DNA from: Pseudomonas sp. S04
GTDB taxonomy: Bacteria > Pseudomonadota > Gammaproteobacteria > Pseudomonadales > Pseudomonadaceae
DNA: 64,000 nt
Reading direction: 5' to 3'
NCBI RefSeq assembly: GCF_009834545.1
Contig: NZ_CP019427.1
Span: forward strand, 3,168,001-3,232,000
Part shown: piece after piece, positions 34,657-43,997 of the stretch
Numbering within the stretch: position 1 is the stretch's first letter
How the letters are laid out: the number at the start of each line of letters is the position of its first letter
Notes under the pieces: model-generated
Databases searched by the model: none
Seen by the model: the letters and a program-made list of their open reading frames with translations, nothing else
What the model was told of the DNA's origin: nothing
Position numbers and translations under genes: made by a program

Positions 34657-35742
34657 TCACTGGTCGAAGAGAATGACCGAGCGTGCCAGCTCACCACGGC
34701 GCAGTTCGTCGAAGGCCTCGTTGATCTGCTCCAGCTTGATGCGCTGCGAGATCATTTCGTCGAGCTTCAGCCGGCCCTGCATGTAGAAGTCGGTCAGGCG
34801 CGGCAAGTCCACCGGGAAGCGGTTGGAACCCATGAACGAGCCCTGGATACGCCGCTCGTGCAGCATGGCCATCGGGTCCAGCTCCAGTTTTACCCCGGGC
34901 TTGATCATGCCGATGATCGTCGCGGTACCGCCGCGAGCCAGCATGCCGAAAGCCTGTTCGGCGGTTTGCTTGAGGCCGATGCACTCGAACGCGTGATGCA
35001 CGCCGCCTCGGGTCAGCTCCAGTACCTGGGCGACGGCGCTGCCGTCCTTGGCGTTGACCACATCGGTGGCGCCAAACTGCTTGGCCAGTTCCAGCTTCGA
35101 ATCCAGCATGTCGATGGCAATGATCCGCCCGGCACCGGCCAGCGCCGCGCCGTTGATGGTCGAAAGGCCGATACCGCCGCAGCCGATCACCGCCACCGTT
35201 TCACCCGGACGCACCTTGGCGGTATTGAACACCGCACCAGTGCCGGTGGTAACCGCACAACCGAGCAGCGCCGCGCGGTCGAGTGGCATGTCACGACGAA
35301 TCGCTACCAGCGCGTTTTCGTGCACCAGCATCTGCTCGGCATAGGCCGACAGGTTGATGAACTGGGTCATCGGTTTTTGTACGTAGGTCAGTCGCGACTC
35401 TTCATCCGCGCGACGCTTGGTGTCCGGTGACACGCACAACGACAGGTGCCCGGTGACGCAATGCTCGCAGTGGCCGCAATAGGCCGACAGGCACGTCACC
35501 ACGTGATCGCCCGGTTTGACCGTGCGCACCTCTGAGCCCACTTGTTCGACAATGCCGGACGCTTCGTGACCCAGCACCACCGGCATCGGGTACGGGTAGG
35601 CACCATCGACAAAGTGCAGGTCGGAGTGGCAAACGCCCACCGCAACGGTGCGCACCAGCACTTCCCGTGGACCGGGTTTGCTGATACCGACTTCTTCAAT
35701 GGTCATTGGCGAGCCAGGGGCGTGCAGAACGGCAGCTTTCAT
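34657..35742 (-). CDS. Zinc-dependent alcohol dehydrogenase
   Basis: This 361-residue medium-chain dehydrogenase has the catalytic zinc region GVCHSDLHF and GHEASGIVEQVG. The structural zinc cysteines are in CGHCEHCVTGHLSLC, and the NAD-binding motif is IGCGGIGLSTING. It oxidises a primary or aromatic alcohol to the aldehyde with NAD. The length, the structural-zinc loop and LGCAVTTGTGAVFNTA fit the class III/aryl-alcohol-like branch. It sits just downstream of an aldehyde dehydrogenase gene, which should take its product. The true substrate is unknown. Confidence 0.9.
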   Translation of the reverse strand: MKAAVLHAPGSPMTIEEVGISKPGPREVLVRTVAVGVCHSDLHFVDGAYPYPMPVVLGHEASGIVEQVGSEVRTVKPGDHVVTCLSAYCGHCEHCVTGHLSLCVSPDTKRRADEESRLTYVQKPMTQFINLSAYAEQMLVHENALVAIRRDMPLDRAALLGCAVTTGTGAVFNTAKVRPGETVAVIGCGGIGLSTINGAALAGAGRIIAIDMLDSKLELAKQFGATDVVNAKDGSAVAQVLELTRGGVHHAFECIGLKQTAEQAFGMLARGGTATIIGMIKPGVKLELDPMAMLHERRIQGSFMGSNRFPVDLPRLTDFYMQGRLKLDEMISQRIKLEQINEAFDELRRGELARSVILFDQ

Positions 35743-35820
35743 ATTGTTATTCTCTTGTTAAGCAAGATGTGGAGGACGAAGGCGCACGCAGCCAGCGCGT
35801 GCGCTATGCCGGTGGGTATC

Positions 35821-37233
35821 TCAGCGCTTGATCATCGAACCGACGAACTGGCGTACCTGTTCGCTGTACGGCGGGCGCATCGCATCCGGTCCGTCGACCG
35901 AGCGCAGCACCGATTTACCGTGGCTGAAGGTGCGGAAACCGTCGATCCCGTGGTAGCAACCCATGCCGCTGTTGCCGACTCCACCGAAAGGCAAGGTCTC
36001 GACGCCGCCGTGGCGCAACACGTCATTGAGGGTGACCCCGCCGGACGTGGTGCGATTGAGCACGAACGACTCTTCCCCGGCATCGTTGCCGAAGTAGTAC
36101 AAGCCCAGCGGACGCGGGTGCGAGTTGATGTAGCTGACCACTTCGGCGAAAGACTGGTAGGTTTTGAACGGCAACAGCGGACCGAAGATTTCGTCCTGCA
36201 TCACCTGCAATTCGTCACCGGGATTGCGCAACAGGCTCGGCGCCATTTTATGGTGTGGCTGAGCGCTGAAATCTTCATCGGCCGGGTTCAGTTCGATCAG
36301 TTCGACGCCGGCGTTGCGCGCCTCATTCAGGTAACCGTGCAGGCGCTCGAAGTGACGGGCGTTGATCAGCGAGGTGTAGTCGGGGTTTTCCAGCAGAGTC
36401 GGGTACAACGTGGCGACCACTTCGCGAGCCGCTGCAACAAACGCTGCTTGTTGCTCCTCGGGGACGAACACATAGTCCGGCGCCAGGCAGATCTGCCCAG
36501 CGTTGTGCAACTTGCCGGTGAGGATTTTAGTGACCGCGACTTTAAGGTCGGCGGTGCGCGAAATGATGGTCGGCGACTTGCCGCCCAGTTCCAGGGTCAC
36601 CGGCACCAGGTTCTCGGCAGCAGCGCGCATGACGTGCTTGCCGATGCTGCTGGCGCCAGTGAACAACAGATGGTCGAACGGTTGCTGGCTGAACGCATGG
36701 CCGATGTCCGGGCCACCGGTGATGATCGCGACTTCGTCCTCGGCATAGACCTCGCGGAAGATCCGCGCCAGCAAGGCGGAGGTTTTCGGGTTGTATTCAG
36801 ACACCTTGATCATCACTCGGTTGCCTGCCGCCAGAGCCCCCGCCAGACCATTGAAGACCATGTTGCCGGGGAAATTCCAGGCGGTGAGAATGCCCACCAC
36901 GCCCAGTGGCTGATACTGCACCCAGGCCTCGCCACGGTCGGTGGCCCTGTGGTCAGGCTGCATCCATTCGGCAATTTTCGCCTTGGTATACTTCAACGAC
37001 GCCAATGGCCCCAGGACATCGACCATGCGCGAGAAGTCATGGCTGCGATGACCGAAGTCCGCCGACAGCGCTTCGATGATTTCATGCTGATAGTCGACCA
37101 GCAGGCCGATGGCCCGGTCGATCAGTTCGCAGCGCTGTTCAGCCGTCCATGGCTCGCTGGCGAGGAACGCGGCACGTTGCTTGTCCAGGATCACGCGAAT
37201 ATCGGCGGCATTCAGATTTTCGTTGGCACTCAT
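35821..37233 (-). CDS. Aldehyde dehydrogenase, coniferyl-aldehyde dehydrogenase type
   Basis: The start at 37233 (MSANENLNAAD) gives the family length of 470 residues; the longer frame lacks a start context. It has the aldehyde dehydrogenase features TAWNFPGNM, LFTGASSIGKHV, Glu in TLELGGKSP and the nucleophile Cys in HNAGQICLAPDYVF. The wording matches the coniferyl-aldehyde dehydrogenase subgroup, which also acts on other bulky aldehydes. It is the first gene of the operon running to etfBA and faces the MalT-type regulator at 37392, which probably controls it. Confidence 0.9.
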   Translation of the reverse strand: MSANENLNAADIRVILDKQRAAFLASEPWTAEQRCELIDRAIGLLVDYQHEIIEALSADFGHRSHDFSRMVDVLGPLASLKYTKAKIAEWMQPDHRATDRGEAWVQYQPLGVVGILTAWNFPGNMVFNGLAGALAAGNRVMIKVSEYNPKTSALLARIFREVYAEDEVAIITGGPDIGHAFSQQPFDHLLFTGASSIGKHVMRAAAENLVPVTLELGGKSPTIISRTADLKVAVTKILTGKLHNAGQICLAPDYVFVPEEQQAAFVAAAREVVATLYPTLLENPDYTSLINARHFERLHGYLNEARNAGVELIELNPADEDFSAQPHHKMAPSLLRNPGDELQVMQDEIFGPLLPFKTYQSFAEVVSYINSHPRPLGLYYFGNDAGEESFVLNRTTSGGVTLNDVLRHGGVETLPFGGVGNSGMGCYHGIDGFRTFSHGKSVLRSVDGPDAMRPPYSEQVRQFVGSMIKR

Positions 37234-37391
37234 GGTGTTCGGACTTCCATGCAAGGGTTGGCGGTCGGGGAGCTGCCAATCCGGTGTCGGCCCGTTACAC
37301 TGGCGGGCTCGAACCATGAATCGGGTGTCGCTCATGACAGGCGATACTAGAAAGGGCCGCACCGGCGCGACGACAACCAAAGGTAGGATGC

Positions 37392-40079
37392 ATGGAAGGT
37401 TTCGAACGTAGTTCCAACGAACCAGCCCAGGGAGTAAAGCCGCCCATTCGTGCGGGTAAATTCCTGGCACCGGCCAGCCTGCCAGGTCAATTGGAACGTT
37501 CGCCTTTGCTTGCCCAACTGCAACCGCGCGATGGCTTGCGGCTAATCCTGATCAGTGCCTGCCCCGGCTACGGCAAGACCACGCTGTTGCAGCAGTACCG
37601 CGAACGGTGCCTGGCCGAAGGCCGACGGGTGTTGTGGTGCAACCTCGATGTCCTGGACAACGATCCGCGGCGCTTGAGTCAGGTGCTGCTCAGCGGCTTG
37701 CGCGATATCGACCTGATCGATGCCGGCGATAACCCCGTTGCGCACAGTAGTCCCGCGCAATGGGAGGATTGGTTGTTTGAGCGCATCGCCGCTTGCAATG
37801 AGACGCTCACCCTGCTGATGGACGAATTTGAAGTCATCGATCAGTCGCCGGCCCTCGAATTTATCCAGCGCCTGCTCAAGGCGTTGCCGATGGGTGTGAC
37901 GCTGGCCATCGCTTCGCGCACGACCCCGGATATCAATCTGGGCCGCTTGCGCGCGCGTGGCGAACTGTTGGAAATCAATACCGAATCGCTGGCCCTGAGC
38001 CTCGACGAGACTGCCACCTACATCTTGCAAAAGCGCCAGTTGCCTTTGGACCTGAGCGATATCGAGAGCCTGCACGAGCGCACCGAAGGCTGGGTTACCG
38101 GGGTTTACCTGGCCAGCCTGTCGCTGCAAAGACACAGCGACCCGGCCGCGTTCATTGGCTCATTCAACGGTTCCAACCCGGCGCTGGCGGAGTACTTCGC
38201 CGAAGACGTGCTGGCCCGGCAGACCGCGCAATGCCAGCAATTCCTGTTGCAGACCAGCGTCTTGTCACGATTGTGTCCGGCCTTGTGCGATGCCGTCACG
38301 GGGCGCAGCGATAGCAAGGCCATGATCGAGGCACTGGAGCGGGCCAATCTGTTCGTGATTGCAATGGACGACCAGCGCCAATGGTTTCGCTATCACCCGC
38401 TGTTCGCCGACTTCCTCCTGCAAACCCTCAAGCGACACCCGGAGCAGTTCGAGCAGCAGCATCAACAGGCTTCGGGCTGGTATTTCGCCAATGCCCAGCC
38501 GGTCGAGGCCCTTGAGCACCTGTTTGCTGCGCACGCCGTCGACGATGCCGCCACGCAACTGGTATTGCACATCGACGAGTTGGTGGAAAACGGCCATGCC
38601 AGCCTGCTGATGCGCTGGCTCTCGCGCATTCCGGTGCAGATACGCGATTTGCATCCCCGGCTGGGCATTGCCTATGCGTGGGCACTGCTGCATGCGCGTC
38701 GTCACAAGGATGCCTTGCACGTACTGGAAAACCCGGCGTTGGCGGGAGAACACCACTACGTTCATCCGCTGTTGCTGCTGATCGGCGACCGCGTCGATGA
38801 AGCCCTGGTAGCCGCCACCGAGTTGCTGTTGCAGCTCGGCCCTCAGGACAAAATGCAGTATCGGGTCACGGCTTTTGTAGAAATCAGCTCGCTGTTCTAT
38901 ACCGGCCGCTTCGACGAAGCGCGGAAAAAACTTGCCAGCGCCGCAATCCGTGAGGCGCAACAAGAGTCGGCCTACCTGCGCGACGTCACCGATGCGCTGG
39001 AAGCGATGCTCGACCTGACTCAAGGGCAACTCGACAGCGCCCTGACCCGCGCGGAGACGGCCATGCGCCGCAGCCGCGAGACATTGGCGGGTACGCCACC
39101 GGTAGGTTATCCGGTTTTGCAGACCATTCATTGCGTGGTGCTCTACGAAACGGACGCGGTGGACGAAGCACGGCGACGCCTCACTGAGCTGCTGCCCTAT
39201 GCCAGGGAGCACGCGGCACCGGACTCGCTGATCAGCACCCATGTGCTATTGGCTCGCCTCGCCTACCTGCACGCCGACCGCCCGGCCTGGATGCGTTACC
39301 TGGCGGATCTCGATCAACTGGGCCAAGTGTCCGGTTCTACCCGCATCCTCTGCTCCGCCTGGCTGGAGCGAGCGCGTGTCGCCACCCTGGAAAAACGGCT
39401 GGACACCGCCGATCACGCGATGCGCGCCGCCGAGCAACTGAGCGACTGGGAGCAACCGGGCGTGACATTGAGCGCCAACGACGTCGACACGCCCTTCATC
39501 GCTCGCCAGCGCCTACGTATCGCGCAAGGTGAACAAGGTTGCGTCGAACCGCTGCGTCAGGCCATGGATCAGGCGCTGCAACAACATCAGCATCGCCGGG
39601 CTTTGAAACTGCGTTTACTGCTGATCCTCGCACTCGATGGTGCGAAGCAGCACAAAGAAGCCCTGGAACACCTGACGGCGGCTTTGCGCTTTGCCAGCCA
39701 CGTCGGGTTTGTCCGCACCTTCCTCGATGAAGGCGCGCCGCTGGCAGCGGTGCTGGAGCGCTGGTCGGTGACGTTCCACGGCCAGGAGCAAGCGTTGGGC
39801 ATTCACGCAGGATTCAGCGCCCGGTTGCTGCGTGGTGAGAGCAGCAGCAAGAAGGCCGAACCCAAGCGCGAAGACCAGGCACCGACCAATCTCTCGGCTC
39901 GAGAACTGCAAGTGGTGCGCTTGCTGGCATTGGGTTACCGCAACCGCGAAATCGCGGAAAAAATGTTTCTCTCGGAACTGACGGTGAAATCACACTTGCG
40001 CAAGATCAACAGCAAACTCGGTGCCGGCGGCCGCACCGAGGCGGTGTCCATTGCAAGGGCTCAGGGTCTACTGGACTGA
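37392..40079 (+). CDS. MalT-type STAND ATPase/LuxR transcriptional activator (copy 3)
   Basis: The ATG at 37392 follows AGGTAGG. The 895-residue protein has ACPGYGKTT (residues 57-65), Walker B TLLMDEFEV, TPR-like helices and a C-terminal LuxR domain (ARELQVVRLLALGYRNREIAE, LTVKSHLRKINSKL). It resembles copy 2 closely in motif order and length. It is divergent from the aldehyde dehydrogenase operon across about 160 bases, the usual layout for a local activator. Its inducer is probably a pathway intermediate. The gene ends 12 bases before the convergent TetR gene. Confidence 0.9.
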   Translation: MEGFERSSNEPAQGVKPPIRAGKFLAPASLPGQLERSPLLAQLQPRDGLRLILISACPGYGKTTLLQQYRERCLAEGRRVLWCNLDVLDNDPRRLSQVLLSGLRDIDLIDAGDNPVAHSSPAQWEDWLFERIAACNETLTLLMDEFEVIDQSPALEFIQRLLKALPMGVTLAIASRTTPDINLGRLRARGELLEINTESLALSLDETATYILQKRQLPLDLSDIESLHERTEGWVTGVYLASLSLQRHSDPAAFIGSFNGSNPALAEYFAEDVLARQTAQCQQFLLQTSVLSRLCPALCDAVTGRSDSKAMIEALERANLFVIAMDDQRQWFRYHPLFADFLLQTLKRHPEQFEQQHQQASGWYFANAQPVEALEHLFAAHAVDDAATQLVLHIDELVENGHASLLMRWLSRIPVQIRDLHPRLGIAYAWALLHARRHKDALHVLENPALAGEHHYVHPLLLLIGDRVDEALVAATELLLQLGPQDKMQYRVTAFVEISSLFYTGRFDEARKKLASAAIREAQQESAYLRDVTDALEAMLDLTQGQLDSALTRAETAMRRSRETLAGTPPVGYPVLQTIHCVVLYETDAVDEARRRLTELLPYAREHAAPDSLISTHVLLARLAYLHADRPAWMRYLADLDQLGQVSGSTRILCSAWLERARVATLEKRLDTADHAMRAAEQLSDWEQPGVTLSANDVDTPFIARQRLRIAQGEQGCVEPLRQAMDQALQQHQHRRALKLRLLLILALDGAKQHKEALEHLTAALRFASHVGFVRTFLDEGAPLAAVLERWSVTFHGQEQALGIHAGFSARLLRGESSSKKAEPKREDQAPTNLSARELQVVRLLALGYRNREIAEKMFLSELTVKSHLRKINSKLGAGGRTEAVSIARAQGLLD

Positions 40080-40091
40080 ACGAGCCCGCTC

Positions 40092-40742
40092 CTACAAGCT
40101 CCGTGTTGACGACAGTGCGTTTTCAATGAAGGCCAGCATCTGCGTGTGCACCAACTCCAGGTCGACGGCCGAAGGGTTCAGCAGCACCTGCAACATCATG
40201 CCGCGCAACGTTCCAAGGAATAGCAGCGCGCCCATCAGCGGGTCCACATCCGCGCGGATTTCGCCGCTGTCGATCCCCTGGCGGATATAGCGCGCCAGAT
40301 GCTTTTGCACCGAAGAATTGTACTCGGCAAGGATTTCCACCGTTTCCGAATCCTGGGTCACGGCTTCGGCCATCAGCGTCAGCAATGCGCGGGTATTGAC
40401 CCAGTCGCCGTCAGGACGCGCCAGGTATACGCTGACAAAGCCCTTGAGTGCGTCCATCCCCGGGCGCCATTGTGGCGACCGGGCTTGCACCAGTTCCATG
40501 AAGGTTGCATTGACGAAACCCGCCAGGGCGCGCAGCAGACCGGCCTTGTTGCCGAAGTGATGCGTCGCCAGGCCACGGCTGTAGCCCGCCTCCTCGCCCA
40601 CCTCCGATAGCGTCATGCCGACCCAGCCCTTGCGTGCGACGATCTGCCGGGCAGCGATCAACAGACGTTGTTCGGCCTCGGCGCGCCGCTCCAGCTGAGT
40701 GCGCCGCGAAGTCGACTGGGAGGTTTTTTCAACGGGTTCCAT
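40092..40742 (-). CDS. TetR/AcrR-family repressor
   Basis: This 216-residue regulator has a TetR helix-turn-helix at about residues 30-75 (GMTLSEVGEEAGYSRGLATHHFGNKAGLLRAL) in the N-terminal domain and an all-helical ligand domain. It starts 11 bases after the crotonase stop and is probably in the same transcript. It is the likely local repressor for the crotonase and the divergent ACAD pair at 41682. An acyl-CoA ligand is plausible from context but is not visible in sequence. Confidence 0.88.
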   Translation of the reverse strand: MEPVEKTSQSTSRRTQLERRAEAEQRLLIAARQIVARKGWVGMTLSEVGEEAGYSRGLATHHFGNKAGLLRALAGFVNATFMELVQARSPQWRPGMDALKGFVSVYLARPDGDWVNTRALLTLMAEAVTQDSETVEILAEYNSSVQKHLARYIRQGIDSGEIRADVDPLMGALLFLGTLRGMMLQVLLNPSAVDLELVHTQMLAFIENALSSTRSL

Positions 40743-40753
40743 CGAGCAATTCC

Positions 40754-41539
40754 TTAGTGTCCTGTAAAAACCGGCGTGCGACGTTCAGCCATGGCGCGAG
40801 TGCCTTCGGCAAAATCGGCGCTGACGATCTGCCACTCCTGCTCGGACGCCTCGCGGTCGATGATCCGGTCAACCGCATCGGCCAGCCCCATGCGCAGGGT
40901 TTCCCGACTGGACATGACCGCGCCGGGTGCAGACGCGGCGATCTCCTCGGCCAACTCACGGGCTTTGTGGCGCTCCGTGCCCGGTTCTGCCAGTACATCC
41001 GCCAAACCGATACGCACCGCTTCACGGCCATCGATGCGCCGTCCGGTGGCGATCAGTAGCGAGGCCATTTGCGGGCCGACCAAACGCGGCATGGTAACCG
41101 AAATCCCGAAGCCCTGATGAATCCCCAGCCGGTTGAAATTGGCTGAAAACCGCGCTTTTTCACTGGTCACCCGAAAGTCCGCGACCAGCGCCAAGCCCAG
41201 GCCGCCACCAATCGCGGCACCTTCCACCACACAGATCAGCGGCTTGCGATTGCGAAACAGGCGCACCGCAGATTTATAGACACGGCGCGGAAATTGCGGG
41301 TCGTGCTGATCGTCACCAGAGAAGTCGGCACCGGCACAAAACACCTTGCCTTCCGCCTGCAGGATGACCACGCGGCACTGCGGCAAGTCATCGAGGTATT
41401 GCAGTGCATCAGCCAGGTCTTTGATCAGTTCGGCATCAAAGAAATTCAGCGGCGGACGACTGAAAACGAGGGTCGCGACATGGCCTTCAAGGCCCAGCGC
41501 AAGGCCGCGGCCGGGGGAAAAACAGGTGTGGGTCGACAT
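40754..41539 (-). CDS. Crotonase-family enoyl-CoA hydratase/isomerase
   Basis: The ATG at 41539 (MSTHTCFSPGR) has GGAGC upstream; the frame above it is not supported. The 261-residue crotonase has the oxyanion-hole segments FCAGADFSGDD and GAAIGGGLGLAL. The usual hydratase glutamates are not evident: the region reads GIHQGFGISVTMPRL, seen in divergent members of the family. It could be a hydratase, isomerase or ring-acting hydrolase. It is divergent from the ACAD pair and leads into the TetR gene. Confidence 0.83.
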   Translation of the reverse strand: MSTHTCFSPGRGLALGLEGHVATLVFSRPPLNFFDAELIKDLADALQYLDDLPQCRVVILQAEGKVFCAGADFSGDDQHDPQFPRRVYKSAVRLFRNRKPLICVVEGAAIGGGLGLALVADFRVTSEKARFSANFNRLGIHQGFGISVTMPRLVGPQMASLLIATGRRIDGREAVRIGLADVLAEPGTERHKARELAEEIAASAPGAVMSSRETLRMGLADAVDRIIDREASEQEWQIVSADFAEGTRAMAERRTPVFTGH

Positions 41540-41681
41540 GGTAGCTCCGGGGCTTTGGCGTTTTTCAAGAGTGGCAGCGGCTTGATCCGTTGCCAAGGTT
41601 GCTGGTAGCTTATTTACTTGTTGGGCGTTCAGCAAGTTAGAAAAACAACTCAATCACCCACTCTTCACATGAGCAAATGCC

Positions 41682-42824
41682 ATGCAGGCACTCGATATCC
41701 GCCCCTGTCAATTGGACCCCAAGACCCAGGCTTTACGGGCCGAAGTGCGCGAATTCGTCGCCGAGGCATTAAAGGACTACCCGGCCCACGAACGTGCGAA
41801 AAACTGGAACGGCGCCGACCCGCAATTCAGCCGCAAGCTGGGCGAGCGCGGCTGGCTGGGCATGACCTGGCCCAAGCGCTACGGCGGACACGAGCGCAGC
41901 GCCCTGGAGCGCTACGTCGTGCTCGAAGAACTGCTGGCCGCTGGCGCACCGGTCAATGCGCACTGGATCGCCGAGCGTCAATCCGGCCCGCTGCTGATGA
42001 AATTCTCTCCCGATGTACTTGCGCCACGGTTGATGCCTGCCATCGCACGCGGTGAGCTGCTGTTCTGCATTGGCATGAGCGAGCCGAATGTTGGTTCTGA
42101 CTTGGCCTCAGTGCAGACCCGCGCGGTGCAGACCGAGGGCGGCTGGATCGTCAATGGCAGCAAGGTCTGGACCACCGGCGCCCACCGCTGCCACTACATG
42201 GTCACCCTGCTGCGCACCGGGCCGAAGGACGCCAGCAACCGCCACGCCGGTCTGTCGCAACTGTTGATCGACATGCACGCCACTGGCGTCACGGTACGCC
42301 CGATCTACAACATGCTCGGCGAGCACGACTTCAATGAAGTGTTCCTCGACGACGTGTTCGTTCCCGACGACTTTGTCATCGGCCAGCCCGGTGATGGCTG
42401 GAAGCAAGTCGGCGCGGAACTGGCACTGGAACGCAGCGGCCCGGAACGCTACTTGAGCAGCACCCAGTTGTACCTGGAAATGCTCGACGCGGCTGACCCA
42501 CAGAACGCTCGTCACAGTGTCAGCCTCGGTCGCGTCGCCGCCCGCTACGCAGTGCTGCGCCAGATGTCCCTGGGTGTCGCCGGCATGCTCGCGCGCGGCG
42601 ACAACCCGGCAACCCCGGCAGCGCTGGTCAAGGATCAAGGCGCCCTGCTCGAACAATCCCTGCCTGACCTCGCCCACGACCTGTTTGGCGGCACCCGCGA
42701 GCCCGGTTCCCCACTCGACCAGGTGATGCGTTACCTGACCCAGACCGCCCCGTCGTTTTCCCTGCGTGGCGGCACCCGCGAAATTCTTCGCGGCATCATT
42801 GCCAGAGGATTAGGACTGCGATGA
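41682..42824 (+). CDS. Acyl-CoA dehydrogenase, catalytic-type (alpha) subunit, second pair
   Basis: This 380-residue ACAD has MSEPNVGSDLASVQTRA, NGSKVWTTGAHRCHY, a Glu in LALERSGPERY near the catalytic helix-G site and a C-terminal FSLRGGTREILRGIIAR. It overlaps the next gene by four bases (ATGA, 42821-42824), so the two are translated together. The arrangement matches heteromeric ACADs for bulky acyl-CoA. The start at 41682 gives the family N-terminus. Confidence 0.88.
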   Translation: MQALDIRPCQLDPKTQALRAEVREFVAEALKDYPAHERAKNWNGADPQFSRKLGERGWLGMTWPKRYGGHERSALERYVVLEELLAAGAPVNAHWIAERQSGPLLMKFSPDVLAPRLMPAIARGELLFCIGMSEPNVGSDLASVQTRAVQTEGGWIVNGSKVWTTGAHRCHYMVTLLRTGPKDASNRHAGLSQLLIDMHATGVTVRPIYNMLGEHDFNEVFLDDVFVPDDFVIGQPGDGWKQVGAELALERSGPERYLSSTQLYLEMLDAADPQNARHSVSLGRVAARYAVLRQMSLGVAGMLARGDNPATPAALVKDQGALLEQSLPDLAHDLFGGTREPGSPLDQVMRYLTQTAPSFSLRGGTREILRGIIARGLGLR

Positions 42825-43942
42825 ACCAGGCCACCCACTATCAAGCGATGGACGACAGCGCGCCATCCGAGTTGCAATCGATCATCGCCGACAGCGTCGA
42901 GCGCCTGTTCGCCGAACAGATCAGCCCTCAGTTGCTGGCACATTTCGATGCGGGTCATCGCGCGACAGCCTTGTGGCAACAGGTGGTCGAGCAAGGTCTG
43001 CCCGGCGCCCTGATGGCCGAGGACGCCGGCGGCAGTGCGGCCAGTTGGCTGGAAGCCAGCCCGGTGTTGCGCGCCGTTGGGTACTGGAGTGCACCGCTGC
43101 CGTTGAGCGAGACCATGCTCGCTTCGCTGTTGCTGGCACGCGCCGGCCTGGAGGTACCGGATGAGCCGATTACGCTGATTCAGACCGGCCGTCTCGGTGA
43201 TCTTACGTTGACCGCTGACGGCCAACTACACGGCCGTGCATTCAATGTGCCGTGGGCGCGCAGCAGTCAATGGGCGGTGGTAGCCGACGGCACTGGTCAC
43301 GTGGCGTTGGTGGATCTGCGCCAGGCCACTGTCAGCCTGGAGGCCGGCAGTAATTTTGCTGGCGAGGAACGCGACAGCCTGCACTTCGTCAATGCTCGTG
43401 CTCACGCCATCGGCCACCTGCAGATAGCCGATGTGCAGGAGCCTGTCTGGCTGTTCGGGGCGCTGATCCGTGCCTGCATGCTGGTCGGTGCGCTGGAGTC
43501 GAGCCTGGACAAGGCCGTCAACTACGCGAACGAGCGTGCCCAGTTCGGCAAGGCAATCGGTAAATTCCAGGCGGTGCAGCAGCAACTGGCGCAAATGGCC
43601 GGCGCCATCGGTGCCGCGCGCATGGCGACGCAAGTCGCATTGCGCAGCGCCTGCGAGGCCCAGCAGGCCGAGGCAGGCGCGCGCAGCACGCTGGCGTTCG
43701 ACGTAGCCGTGGCCAAAATCTGCGCTGGCGAGGCCGCGACACTGGCCACGTCGGTGGCGCACCAGGTTCACGGGGCGATCGGCTTCACCCACGAACACAC
43801 CCTGCATTTCACCACCCGCCGCTTGTGGTCGTGGCGCGATGAATTCGGCAGTGATTCCCAGTGGGCCGAAGTGCTTGGGCAGGCGGCAATTGCGGCTGGC
43901 GGCAAAGGCTTCTGGGCAGGTTTGACGCAACGCCAATTCTGA
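42821..43942 (+). CDS. Acyl-CoA dehydrogenase, non-catalytic-type (beta) subunit, second pair
   Basis: This 373-residue ACAD-fold protein starts in the ATGA overlap with its partner. At the helix-G site it reads FGALIRACMLVGALES without an aligned Glu, and the C-terminal motif is HQVHGAIGFTHEHTLHFTTRRLW. It should form an alpha2beta2 enzyme with the product of 41682. Its later part (GKFQAVQQQLAQMAG) keeps the substrate-binding helix pattern. It is followed by a hairpin and the nitronate monooxygenase-like gene. Confidence 0.86.
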   Translation: MNQATHYQAMDDSAPSELQSIIADSVERLFAEQISPQLLAHFDAGHRATALWQQVVEQGLPGALMAEDAGGSAASWLEASPVLRAVGYWSAPLPLSETMLASLLLARAGLEVPDEPITLIQTGRLGDLTLTADGQLHGRAFNVPWARSSQWAVVADGTGHVALVDLRQATVSLEAGSNFAGEERDSLHFVNARAHAIGHLQIADVQEPVWLFGALIRACMLVGALESSLDKAVNYANERAQFGKAIGKFQAVQQQLAQMAGAIGAARMATQVALRSACEAQQAEAGARSTLAFDVAVAKICAGEAATLATSVAHQVHGAIGFTHEHTLHFTTRRLWSWRDEFGSDSQWAEVLGQAAIAAGGKGFWAGLTQRQF

Positions 43943-43949
43943 CACCACA

Positions 43950-43977
43950 GGCATGAGCCCACAAAAAGGCTCATGCC
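43950..43977 (+). terminator. Hairpin between the ACAD and NMO-like genes
   Basis: GGCATGAGCC and GGCTCATGCC form a perfect 10-bp stem with a CACAAAAA loop. No T run follows, so it may stabilise the upstream message or attenuate rather than terminate. Confidence 0.45.
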
Positions 43978-43997
43978 CCTTCGTAAGGGTCTTTCGA

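Noticed and set aside
43953..43997. Upstream start for the nitronate monooxygenase-like gene
   Set aside because: The extra 15 codons lie over a perfect hairpin and do not match the family N-terminus; 43998 has AAGGGT upstream.
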